Source of the DNA: CF-113 sp035308345
GTDB taxonomy: Bacteria; Chloroflexota; Ktedonobacteria; Ktedonobacterales; Ktedonobacteraceae
Reading direction: 5' to 3'
NCBI GenBank assembly: GCA_035308345.1
Contig: DATGGW010000247.1
Location: forward strand, 1 to 29,760
Length of the DNA stretch: 29,760 nucleotides
A program made the position numbers and the translations under genes. The notes beneath the pieces were generated by a model that was given only the letters and a program-made list of their open reading frames with translations, was not told the DNA's origin and made no database searches. Below, piece by piece: positions 1 through 8,800 of the stretch. Every line of letters starts with the position of its first letter. The stretch's first letter is position 1.

Positions 1-484
1 TGGACTGCTGCTCAACCTTAACTGGTTGGGCAACGGGTGAGGGCAACTGTTGCGGGAGCAAGACAGGGGCGGGTTCTGAAGCTTCATCACGTGGTGGTGA
101 TGGTGGTTGGCTGGATGATCTGTCTAAGACCATCGGTGAAGTACTGGTGAGTTCACTAAGGAGTGGTTCCTCGAGTGGTTGGTAGAACTTGCGGCCAAAC
201 TGAGAAATATCCATACTAAATGAGACATTCCACTTGTTCGGACTAAAGCAGGCGGCAGCGCGTACCAGTTCGGCGTCTGTGACTCCTGCAAGCGCTGGCA
301 AGAAGATCGACTCTACACGCTTTTCTTTGCCCTGTTCGCTGTGTAACTCGACAATTACCGTGTTTCTATACCTGCGCACGGTATAATGGTCAAGATCATA
401 CTCAGGCGTCTCCTCTGTTTTTAGTGGAGCTGGAGCCGCTGTCAGTGTCGCACGCACATGCTTATAATTTGTCTGTTCACTCAT
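1..484 (-). CDS. Partial CDS of unknown function (N-terminal 161 codons)
   Basis: I read this frame directly on the minus strand. It begins with ATG at 484 and stays open for 161 codons to the window edge, so the C-terminus is missing. The start reads MSEQTNYKHVRATLTAAPAP and has a purine-rich AGGG/AGG stretch just upstream. Residues about 25-105 look like a compact globular region, with segments such as YTVRRYRNTVIVEL and FSMDISQFGRKFY. From about residue 110 the chain becomes rich in Pro, Ser and Gln, as in a disordered linker leading to a domain outside the window. I do not recognise the family. It is divergent from the NADH dehydrogenase gene, with about 180 nt between them, and the two may share that control region. 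The reading frame is well supported; the function is unknown. Confidence 0.6.
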   Translation of the reverse strand, partial: MSEQTNYKHVRATLTAAPAPLKTEETPEYDLDHYTVRRYRNTVIVELHSEQGKEKRVESIFLPALAGVTDAELVRAAACFSPNKWNVSFSMDISQFGRKFYQPLEEPLLSELTSTSPMVLDRSSSQPPSPPRDEASEPAPVLLPQQLPSPVAQPVKVEQQS

Positions 485-654
485 CCTGCACCCTTTTATA
501 GCTTAAATACCTTTCAATCCCCCTGTCTTTAGAACGTAAATGTCTAATCTCAGTCACAGTATTAGGAGTTAGCAAAGGGGAGTTTCATAATGACCTTGTT
601 GCCCTCCATTTCCTGGACTAAGCTATTACTGAGACAAGAAAGTGATATACCTTT

Positions 655-661
655 GTGAGGG
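655..661 (+). promoter_or_regulatory. SD that sets the ndh start at 669
   Basis: The purine-rich GTGAGGG lies 7 nt before ATG 669. The longer in-frame GTG at 642 has no comparable site, and choosing it would place this SD inside the coding region. The ATG at 669 is therefore preferred. Confidence 0.6.
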
Positions 662-668
662 TAAAATA

Positions 669-2012
669 ATGAGCGAGATGCGAGAGACAATAGCTTCTAC
701 TACAATACAAAATATCCCTGGCGAGAGCGCGGAGCAAAAGCCTTCGACTGTTTTGCCACACATTGTCATTGTGGGTGCAGGCTTTGGCGGCTTGAAGGCG
801 GCGCGCGCGTTACGCGATGTTCCGGCGCGTGTTACTGTGATTGACCGGCAGAATCATCACCTTTTCCAGCCGTTATTGTACTGGGTTGCTACGGCTGGCT
901 TATCGCCTGCGGACATCTCTTCGCCCATTCGCGGCATACTGCGCAGGCAAAAGAATACCGAGGTAATGATGGCGGAGGTGACGGGCGTTGATCCCACACA
1001 GCAACGCGTGCTGATGGGAGAGCGGTCTGTGCCGTATGATTACCTGGTGCTGGCGACTGGCGCGCATGATAATTACTTTGGGCATCCTGAATGGGAGCAA
1101 TACGCACCGGGGCTGAAATCAATTGTCGAGGCCACTGCTATTCGACGCAAAATCTTGCTGGCCTTTGAAGCAGCAGAGTTGGAAACGGACCCGCAGAAAG
1201 TCAGATCGCTCTTAACGTTCGTGCTGGTGGGCGCGGGACCGACGGGTGTCGAAATGTCCGGCGCTATCGCGGAACTGGCGCACAAAGCCCTGACCTCTAA
1301 TTTCAGGCATATCGACACGAGGTCAACGCGCATCATTCTGATCGAGGCCGCTCCTCGGATACTGGGCGCTTTTCCAGAGTCGCTGGCGCGCAAAACAAAA
1401 CGCAAGCTCGAGCATATGGGTGTAGAGGTGCGCGAAGGCAGCGCCGTAGAACAGGTTGATACGCAGGGCGTAGTGGTTGGTGGGGAGCGGATCGACGCGC
1501 ATACCATCATTTGGAGCGCGGGAGTATCTGCGTCTCCCGCCGGGAAGTGGCTTGGCGCAGAAGCGGATCGCGCGGGCCGCGTCAAAGTGGAAGATGATCT
1601 GTCTGTTCCAGGACATCCCAATGTGTTTGTGATCGGCGATACGGCCAGTGCTATGCAGGATGGCAAACCGCTGCCCGGCGTTGCGCCCGTGGCGATGCAG
1701 GCAGGTCATTACGTGGCGTCGGTAATCGCGCAACGCATTTCAGGGAAGGAAGAGCATAAGCCATTTCACTACTTGAACAAGGGAAACCTTGCGACCGTAG
1801 GTCGTTCCTACGCATTGGTTGACCTGGGCGTGCTGAAAATGACCGGCTTTCTGGCGTGGGTGATCTGGCTGGTGGTACACATCTTCTATCTGATCGGCTT
1901 TCGCAATCGCGTGGTTGCGCTCTTCCAGTGGGCGTGGACGTATCTAACCTATGCGCGTGGGGCGCGGTTGATTACGCTTGAGCGCGATGCGAAAGCGCCA
2001 GGTGACGAGTAA
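669..2012 (+). CDS. ndh: Type II NADH:quinone oxidoreductase (NDH-2)
   Basis: This is a flavoprotein of 447 residues. NDH-2 enzymes oxidise NADH and reduce membrane quinone without pumping protons. Visible features are an N-terminal FAD dinucleotide-binding motif VIVGAGFGGLKAAR (about residues 34-47), the family segment LFQPLLYWVATAGLSPADI, a second nucleotide motif VLVGAGPTGVEMSG (about 185-198, NADH site), and the flavin-binding VFVIGDTAS near residue 320. These are followed by APVAMQAG, the quinone-side motif of the family. The C-terminal 50 residues are strongly hydrophobic or amphipathic (GFLAWVIWLVVHIFYLIGF), as expected for the peripheral membrane anchor. The length is normal. The start is taken at 669 for its SD rather than at GTG 642. 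The gene stands alone, divergent from the partial gene at the left edge and convergent with the S53 peptidase. Confidence 0.93.
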   Translation: MSEMRETIASTTIQNIPGESAEQKPSTVLPHIVIVGAGFGGLKAARALRDVPARVTVIDRQNHHLFQPLLYWVATAGLSPADISSPIRGILRRQKNTEVMMAEVTGVDPTQQRVLMGERSVPYDYLVLATGAHDNYFGHPEWEQYAPGLKSIVEATAIRRKILLAFEAAELETDPQKVRSLLTFVLVGAGPTGVEMSGAIAELAHKALTSNFRHIDTRSTRIILIEAAPRILGAFPESLARKTKRKLEHMGVEVREGSAVEQVDTQGVVVGGERIDAHTIIWSAGVSASPAGKWLGAEADRAGRVKVEDDLSVPGHPNVFVIGDTASAMQDGKPLPGVAPVAMQAGHYVASVIAQRISGKEEHKPFHYLNKGNLATVGRSYALVDLGVLKMTGFLAWVIWLVVHIFYLIGFRNRVVALFQWAWTYLTYARGARLITLERDAKAPGDE

Positions 2013-2029
2013 GCAGTGGGTTCCCGGGT

Positions 2030-2061
2030 AAAAAAGACGCATCCCGAAATTTCCGGGATGC
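2030..2061 (-). terminator. Intrinsic terminator of the S53 peptidase gene
   Basis: The arms GCATCCCG (2039-2046) and CGGGATGC (2054-2061) pair perfectly across a 7-nt loop. Read on the minus strand, the stem is followed by a run of six T (A-run 2030-2035 on the plus strand). This fits termination of the minus-strand peptidase that ends at 2110. For ndh on the plus strand the same stem lacks a good U-tract. Confidence 0.7.
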
Positions 2062-2109
2062 GCCGCCTTTCTGACCGGTGAGGGAAAATCCTCATTAGCC
2101 AATCCAGAG

Positions 2110-4080
2110 TTAGGGATTGGACTCGTCAATGGCAGAGATGATAGGCGTCCCGATGCCTGTTGTCATATCATAGTTCGGGGTCGTTGGGTAGAAGCCATTG
2201 TTGTTCTCGGTCTGATTCTTTCCTGTGATGTCGTGGAAGAACTGGCTGTAGGAATGAGTAGACCGGAACAACTCATAGAGTTCAGGATTTGCGTTCCCGA
2301 AGCGCGCTCCATGGACACTATCCCACAGGGCAATAATCCCTGACCACAGCGGACTGGAGAGGCTCGTGCCTCCAATGCCAAACCAACCAGGAGGAGTAAG
2401 CCCACTAGAGAAGGTTGCACAGGTACTGTTGGTCGTTGGATCGCCTGTGCAGTACTCCGCATAGGGAGTGAACTCGTCGGCATTGGCCGACACATCTGGC
2501 ACCTCACGGCAGAACTGACCATTAGCGGCCTGGCTACAATACGGTCCCACCTGGCTGAAGGAACTGGTCACCCCCGGGCCATTCTGGTACGACGGCCTGG
2601 CCCAAACGGTGCTCACACCGCCGCCACTCGCGCCCGTACCGACACAGGCACCTTCGTTTGCGCTGCTGCACTGGTCAAGCACGTTCCACACGGTCTCGAA
2701 GCCTGTAGGGTAGGATGGATGGAGATTGGACCCTGGATCGAACGTGCCGAAGGAGGTGCCTCCCACACCTGTCACGAAAGGCTGCGAGGGGGGATCATCG
2801 ACATTAAGACCGGGGAAACCAGAACCGCGCAAGCAGTCAAAGGCGCCCGTATCGCCCGACGACGCAAACATGCTCTGGCCCTGCGCTGCCATTTGCTCGA
2901 AGGCAACGGACTCTGCCTTAATTGAGGTGAGGCCTGCATCTTTCTCGCATGCCCCCCAGCTCGAGCTGATTGAGTCGGCTTGATCGTCATTGGCGATCTG
3001 GAAATACTCGTCCACCACGGTGATGCCGAGTAAATCATTGGGAGCATTGTAGACCAGGACACGATCAATCTTTGGAGCGATGGCGATTTGCGTCTCAATA
3101 TCGGCATTAACCTCGATATCGCCCGTGAAGTCGGCGGAGTCACACCCGTTGGCGCACGGAGGAGGTCCGAAAGGACCGCAGCTATCGCCCTTGGGGCATT
3201 GGGGAGTGACGGGGCCGCCATCAACGTTGATATCGACGAGAGGGACATTCTCTGACGACCCAAAGAACTGGTGCTCATAGACCGCGATGTCTGCGGGCGT
3301 GTAGCCCGACAGTTCAAAGACTGCCAACGTGGCGCCTTTCCCCTTGCCTTTGTTGCCCAGCTGATAGACCTTGTTGGCTCCATAGAGGCTGCTCGTCTGG
3401 GAGGGCGTGAGGCCGCTGCCACCCGGGCCGGCTCCATAAAGGGGTACTGCTCTGCCTGCATAGCTGGCCCCCTGGCGTGTTGTTACGTAATGGGGGTGCA
3501 TTTGAGCGCTATTAGACAGACCTGTCACGGCAACCACCAGACCGCTCAGACTCAGCGGAATCTGCACAACAGTGTCGTTCTGGAAGAAGGATTGTCCGTT
3601 GGCAGCTATGTAATCGTTGATAGTGGTATGGAAAGCTGCCTCAACCTGAGTCGTGGTACCAGTAGCCCGCACAAGGAAAGGCGTCGGGGATGAGATAACT
3701 GTTAGTCCAGATTGCACCAGGTAGCTGCGCACCTGCGCAATCTGTGATGCGCCGGGCGCAAAGTATGCATTGAACTCTCCTTTAGAGAGCCACTGATGAA
3801 ACTGGGAGCTGCCTGGAGTATAAAGCGCCGCCAGCAGGCTATTCAGTTGCACACCGTTGCTCGGCTGTAGAACCGTCGTGACGGTGAGTTGTCCGTTGCT
3901 TGCATGATGGCCAATCAGGTGAGCCCCTGCCGGAGAGGCTGCAAAGCTTCCATTAATCGGAACATAAGGATTACCCGCCGCAGCGGCGTGGTTGATGAAG
4001 ATGGTATTGGATGCCAGGAGTAAGAACAACAGGGTGGTAATGGTAACGAGAGCACGCCTGGACGCGATGAACCGCTGCAT
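2110..4080 (-). CDS. Secreted S53 (sedolisin/kumamolisin-like) serine-carboxyl peptidase
   Basis: This is a 656-residue preproenzyme. S53 peptidases are acid-active endopeptidases that use a Glu-Asp-Ser triad. Residues 1-36 form a signal peptide: basic start, hydrophobic ITTLLFLLLASNTIF, then an AAAA cleavage region. Residues about 40-200 match the pro-kumamolisin activation domain (for example SSQFHQWLSKGEFNAYF). The catalytic domain follows. EVNADIE gives the Glu323-x3-Asp327 pair, SSGDTGA supplies the oxyanion Asp (about 410), and GGTSLSSP supplies nucleophile Ser573. The C-terminal DITG...YDMTTGIGTP is the typical calcium-binding region. Many Cys residues suggest disulfides after export. 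The SD AGAGGAG lies 7-8 nt before the ATG. All catalytic residues are present, so it is probably active, most likely on extracellular protein under acidic conditions. Confidence 0.92.
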   Translation of the reverse strand: MQRFIASRRALVTITTLLFLLLASNTIFINHAAAAGNPYVPINGSFAASPAGAHLIGHHASNGQLTVTTVLQPSNGVQLNSLLAALYTPGSSQFHQWLSKGEFNAYFAPGASQIAQVRSYLVQSGLTVISSPTPFLVRATGTTTQVEAAFHTTINDYIAANGQSFFQNDTVVQIPLSLSGLVVAVTGLSNSAQMHPHYVTTRQGASYAGRAVPLYGAGPGGSGLTPSQTSSLYGANKVYQLGNKGKGKGATLAVFELSGYTPADIAVYEHQFFGSSENVPLVDINVDGGPVTPQCPKGDSCGPFGPPPCANGCDSADFTGDIEVNADIETQIAIAPKIDRVLVYNAPNDLLGITVVDEYFQIANDDQADSISSSWGACEKDAGLTSIKAESVAFEQMAAQGQSMFASSGDTGAFDCLRGSGFPGLNVDDPPSQPFVTGVGGTSFGTFDPGSNLHPSYPTGFETVWNVLDQCSSANEGACVGTGASGGGVSTVWARPSYQNGPGVTSSFSQVGPYCSQAANGQFCREVPDVSANADEFTPYAEYCTGDPTTNSTCATFSSGLTPPGWFGIGGTSLSSPLWSGIIALWDSVHGARFGNANPELYELFRSTHSYSQFFHDITGKNQTENNNGFYPTTPNYDMTTGIGTPIISAIDESNP

Positions 4081-4132
4081 GTAAACTCTCCTCTGTTTAT
4101 CCTAACTAAGCCTCTCGCGCCAGTTCGCACAT

Positions 4133-4146
4133 GTTTGCCGGCAAAC
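4133..4146. promoter_or_regulatory. Perfect 14-bp palindrome upstream of the S53 peptidase
   Basis: GTTTGCCGGCAAAC is fully self-complementary and sits about 53 bp before the peptidase ATG. It could be a repressor operator at the DNA level, or a tight hairpin (GTTTG/CAAAC stem, CCGG loop) in the mRNA leader. Imperfectly placed outer arms CTCTCG (4112-4117) and CGAGAG (4151-4156) flank it. Its role is inferred only from symmetry and position. Confidence 0.4.
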
Positions 4147-4472
4147 GCACCGAGAGACCAAATACAGGGTAATGAAAGTGTTAAAGCAATCGGCCTACGG
4201 TGACTGGCTATGAGGACGATCTGAAAGGTATGTTTCTTTACCTTATAGGACATAACAGTTTACAAAGGTTGGTTATCATCAAAATGGCGCCTGACACTGG
4301 CTAGCGAGGCTTTTTGCGCAGTATGACCTCCAATAGATACGTATGGCTACGTAATACGGATGGCAACTCTTCAATTATATATTCAATAATATAAAAAATC
4401 AAGGATAGGTCAAGATTAAAGAAGCTAAGAGTGCTTTTGTGAGTTTTGCTGCTAGCGCAATGGCCTGGTATA

Positions 4473-4481
4473 TGGTATACT
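4473..4481 (+). promoter_or_regulatory. Probable extended -10 promoter of obgE
   Basis: TGGTATACT is an extended -10 (TGn plus TATACT), about 60 nt before the obgE ATG. The matching -35 position has no good hexamer, which is tolerated by extended -10 promoters. Confidence 0.4.
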
Positions 4482-4541
4482 CCAATGCACCGCGAAGAAG
4501 CTTAAATTCACAAATACGACAGAACGCACCAGGGATAGATT

Positions 4542-5846
4542 ATGTTTTACGATCATACAAAAATATTCGTTAAGGCCGGTGATGGTGGGAATGGCTCCAT
4601 TCACTTCCGGCGCGAGAAGTTTGCGCCTTTTGGCGGGCCAGATGGCGGCGATGGGGGCAAGGGCGGCAGCGTCTATATTGAGGCCACTACGAACCTGAAT
4701 ACGCTGGTGGATTACCGTTACCGCCAGCATTTCAAAGCGACCCCGGGCGAGGCGGGCGCGCGCCAGAAGATGCACGGAGCCGCGGGCGAGGATATTGCGC
4801 TGAAGGTTCCCTGCGGCACAATTATACGGGATGCTGACACCCAGGAGTTAATTGCCGACCTGGTGGAACCCGGCCAGAACGTGATGGTGGCTCGAGGCGG
4901 ACGTGGAGGACTGGGCAATGTGCATTTTGCGACTGCTACACACCAGGCGCCGCGCGAGGCACAGAACGGCGAACCGGGCGAAGAACGTTGGCTTATGCTG
5001 GAGTTACGGCTAATAGCAGATGTGGGACTGGTCGGCTATCCAAACGCGGGCAAATCAACGCTGCTTTCTGTTGTGACGGCAGCTCAACCAAAAATTGCCG
5101 ATTACCCGTTTACTACGCTCACACCGAACCTCGGCGTTGTCTCCGTGGGACAGGCTGGCAGTGGGGACGAATTTGGCTTTGTGCTGGCCGATATTCCGGG
5201 GCTTATCGAGGGTGCGGCCCAGGGTGTGGGGCTGGGACTCGAGTTTTTACGACATGTGCAGCGCACGCGCCTGTTATTGCATATGCTTGATGGAGCATCG
5301 CTTGAGCGCGACCCCTGGCAGGATTTCCTGAACATCAACAAAGAACTCCACGAGTATGATGAGCGCCTGGCGACGCGCCCCCAGGTCATCGTTTTCAATA
5401 AGATGGACCTATCCGAAGCGCAGGAACGCTGGCCCGCGCTAAAAGAGAGGGCCGAGGCGCAAGGCTATGCCGCGTTCGCCATTTCAGCGGCCGCCCACCA
5501 GGGGACGGATGAACTGATGGCATATGCTGCCCATCGCTTGCTTGAGATTAAGCGTGATGAGGCGGAACGCGCTGCCGCGCAAACCGTCCCGGATATGGAT
5601 GGGACCGTATTGCACCCGCAGCCTGTCGATGCATTCACCGTCACCAAAGCCAACGGAGTTTATATAGTGAGCGGCAAAAGAGTAGAGCGGACGGTCAATA
5701 TGACTAACCAGGATAGTGATGAAAGCATGGATCGCCTGCAAGTCACTCTCTCAAAAATGGGCGTAACAAAAGCGTTAGAGGAAGCGGGCGTCAAAGTCGG
5801 CGACCGTGTGCGGTTTGGCAAGGTTGAATTGATCTGGGGAGAGTGA
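4542..5846 (+). CDS. obgE: GTPase Obg (ribosome-assembly / stress GTPase)
   Basis: This is a 434-residue Obg/CgtA protein, a conserved GTPase of 50S subunit maturation and stringent-response signalling. Residues 1-158 are the glycine-rich Obg fold (DGGNG, GGPDGGDGGKGG, RGGRGGLGN). The GTPase domain shows G1 GYPNAGKS (165-172), switch I ending in TTLTPNLG, G3 DIPG (217-220), G4 NKMD (286-289) and G5 SAA (about 315). The last 75 residues are the Obg C-terminal (OCT) domain, ending RFGKVELIWGE. The length is typical for the three-domain form. The SD is an AGGGAT-like stretch. The next gene begins 6 nt after the stop codon, with its SD inside the end of obgE, so the two are almost certainly co-transcribed. 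Confidence 0.97.
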   Translation: MFYDHTKIFVKAGDGGNGSIHFRREKFAPFGGPDGGDGGKGGSVYIEATTNLNTLVDYRYRQHFKATPGEAGARQKMHGAAGEDIALKVPCGTIIRDADTQELIADLVEPGQNVMVARGGRGGLGNVHFATATHQAPREAQNGEPGEERWLMLELRLIADVGLVGYPNAGKSTLLSVVTAAQPKIADYPFTTLTPNLGVVSVGQAGSGDEFGFVLADIPGLIEGAAQGVGLGLEFLRHVQRTRLLLHMLDGASLERDPWQDFLNINKELHEYDERLATRPQVIVFNKMDLSEAQERWPALKERAEAQGYAAFAISAAAHQGTDELMAYAAHRLLEIKRDEAERAAAQTVPDMDGTVLHPQPVDAFTVTKANGVYIVSGKRVERTVNMTNQDSDESMDRLQVTLSKMGVTKALEEAGVKVGDRVRFGKVELIWGE

Positions 5847-5852
5847 ACCCCT

Positions 5853-8800
5853 ATGGGAGAGACACTTAACCTGCAATTTCGCAGCCGGGAGGACGGCAGC
5901 TTTGAATTACAGGTCAAAGAAAGTTGGTCCGGGCACAGCGTCAAAGGTGACTTTATCCCACCGTACAATTCCAGGCAACTGAGTAACCTGTTAAAAAAGC
6001 TGAGTACCCTGGAGAGCGATGACCGCGAACTGCGCGCGATCGGTCAGCGCCTATTTCTGGCGCTTTGTGGCGCATCTACAGCTTCACCCGGCATCGGCTT
6101 GCGCGATTCCGCGGAACATTCCGTGCAGGCCATGCTGCGCAGCGTCATCCAGCGCACGCTGCGGCGGCGTGGCACGGTTGCTCTGACGCTCAGTTTTGCG
6201 TCGGGGTGCGACGAGTTTGTGGGCTATCCCTGGGAATTACTGCATAATGGCGAGCATTTCCTGCTGGCCTCAGGCGTGTTTACGCTCACGCGCGCATTAT
6301 TGCGGCCCGATCTTCCTTCGCAGTGCGAGCTGCCGATTTACGCGCCTCTGCGCGTGCTGTATATTGGTTCGTCACCCTCCGATTGTCCACCATTGGAAAC
6401 CGAGCAGAGCTTTGAAAGCCTGCAGCGGGGCCTGGCATCGTTGATCGAAGAGGGACAATTAGAACTGGACAGGCTGGAACCGCCAACTTTCGATGAGTTT
6501 GTGCGCTATCTTAACTCGTTTGGCGGCGCGAGCGCGTTTGAAGACCAGGAAACAACCATTCCCTGTTACGTCATTCACTTTGATGGGCACGGGGCATTTG
6601 GGCGACTCTGCCCGGCTGAGGATTGTGACGAGCTGAACGCGGCTGATGCGCGCAGGTGCAGCGCGTGTCAAACGTCCCTGGGGAAAGTCAAGCCGCAGAC
6701 TTACCTGTGTTTCTGCAATGACGAGGGACGCAATCGGTATATCGGTACCGCATCGCTGCGCGAACTGCTGCTCAGCACAGATGTGCGCCTGGCCGTCTTC
6801 TCAGCCTGTGAAACTGCTCGCCTGGAAGATGATGCTCATCATAGACACCGGCGCGCAGCCGTTGATGCAACCCTGGCTACCGCGCTGGTTATGGCGCAGG
6901 TGCCCGCGGTGGTTGCTATGCCTTTCTCCATCCAGGATGACCTCAGCCCTACTTTTACTTATCATTTCTATGATGCCATCGCGCATGGACGCACGCTGGA
7001 AGAGGCGCTTGCGCGCGCTCGCCAGGCGATGCTGCCCATCAAACAATATAGCTGGTTTGTGCCGGTGCTTTATCGCCATGTTGTCGAGGGAGAGGAAAGC
7101 CCGGTCGCGCTGCTGGCGGGGCGCGATGAGCCACAGGAACATGATCATCCTTTATGGCATCTGAGCGCGACCAGTACATTTGTAGGACGCGAGCGAGAGA
7201 TTGAGGAATTGTCGTCATGGTTGGAGGAGGCGGTGCGTGGTGGAACAAAAAAGGTGAGGCCGAAAATTCACCACCTGGCCCTGACAGGCCCGGCGGGTAT
7301 CGGCAAGAGCGAACTGGCATTTGAGATTGCGCGGCGCAACGAGGAGAAGTTTCCAGGTGGTATCACCGGTATTTCTTTGCAGGGAGGCAAGGCGCTCGGT
7401 GAAGCTCTGCTTGAAATGGCGCATGCCCTGCATATTCACTCCAAAGCTATGAATACGGCTGACAGCAGCCATTGCGAACGCACCGTGTTGAATGCTTTTC
7501 GCGGACTGGCTAACCGCGACCTTGCCTGCCTGCTTTTGCTGGATGGTTTTGAGGAGGTCCAGGAGCATGCAGAGGTGGGTGGCTGGTATCGTTTCCTGTG
7601 CGCGCTGCCAGAACAGGTGTTGGTGCTGCTCACTTCGCGCTCGAATCCAGCAACCATCGCATCCCTGGAAGGGACCACCTGTCGCTGGTATGAATATCCC
7701 GTAGGGAAGATGACGAGCGACGACATTCTCAAACTCTTTGCCGAACTGGCTGCCGGAAGCGGACTTGACGAGCGCATTCACCTGTCCGATCCACGCCAGC
7801 AGGCTATCTTACAAGAAATCTGTACCCTGCTGGATGGCTACCCACTGGGGGCGCAGCTTATTTTTGGCACGGCTCGTCCTATACATGGGAGGGTCTACGC
7901 GCCAGAAGCTGCTACTCGCTCTCTGGAAGAGGTGCGCGATGAATTGCGCGAAGCTCTGCCGGAGGGAATGTGGGCGCTGCTGGATATTGCGTACCGGCGT
8001 TTATCGCCCGCTGCGCAGCAACTGCTGCCTTACGTGGCGGCTTTCAAGTTGCCGTTCAGTCACCAGCAAATCGTGATGCTGATCGCTCCCGAAACACCGG
8101 CTTCCGCGCGCGCGCTTGAACGCATGGAGCATGAACATTACCAGCAGGGGGAGCAGCAGGAGGGAACGGTTACAGCCCAGGTCATCGCTTTCGATATCCC
8201 GGCGGAGCTTGCGAAAAGCTGGCGCGCGGTGCGTGACGAGCTTGTGCAAGCATCCTTTCTGCAGTTTGATGGTCGTGTCTATACCATCCACGCGCAGGTG
8301 CGCCATTTCGCCCTGGCGCATCTCCAGGAAGAAGAACGCCGGCGCGTGCATCGCGTGGTTGCCGCGTATTATAGCAGCCTGGCGCAGCCCAGCCCGGAGG
8401 AATGGTTCGCTGCCTTTGAGCACCTGGAAGACGCTGGTGAAGTGGAGGATTTGCATAAGGCGATTCACCTGATCGTGCGCGCGGCCAAAGCGCTGCATGG
8501 AAGAGGGTATGCCTCGTCACTGCGAAGCATGCTGCAGCACGCGGAGACTTACGCGCTGAGTCAGGGGGACGTCTCAGGTGAAGGGCAGGTGCAATACTGC
8601 CTGGGCGCGATCCTGCGTCAACTGGGTAAATATCCAGAGGCGCTGGGTTGCCTCACGCGCAGCCTTACGCTGCATCGCCATCAGCACGAGCGCGATGAAG
8701 AAGCCTGGGCGCTCTTTGAACTTGCGTTGTTGTTCCGCGAAGAAGGTCAGTACGCGCAGGCCGGTCAGCACGCGCAAGAGGCCATCCAGTTGTTTCGCGA

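Larger units (their letters stand above)
4081..4541. other. Divergent intergenic region, S53 peptidase / obgE
   Basis: This is a 461-nt non-coding stretch between divergent genes. It holds a perfect 14-bp palindrome at 4133-4146 near the peptidase start, two copies of the hexamer TACGTA exactly 10 bp apart (4338-4343 and 4348-4353), an AT-rich tract at about 4370-4430, and an extended -10 element before obgE at 4473-4481. I found no convincing minus-strand sigma-A promoter and no small ORF with a good ribosome-binding site. Confidence 0.5.

Noticed and set aside
642..668. Upstream GTG start for ndh adding nine residues
   Set aside because: It has no SD, and the preferred SD would lie inside the coding sequence.
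1073..1666. 197-residue minus-strand open frame within ndh
   Set aside because: Ser/Pro/Arg-rich composition typical of the antisense of a real gene, no SD, and complete overlap with recognised NDH-2 motifs.
2772..3461. 229-residue alternate minus-strand frame in the S53 gene
   Set aside because: It is a frame-shifted reading of the catalytic domain. The Arg/Ser/Pro-rich product has no motif, while the main frame carries the full triad.
7215..7781. 188-residue minus-strand open frame inside the CHAT-STAND gene
   Set aside because: It lies entirely opposite the ATPase domain with conserved motifs on the plus strand, and its product shows no family features. It is a shadow frame, as are the similar ones at 8001-8498 and 8574-9104.
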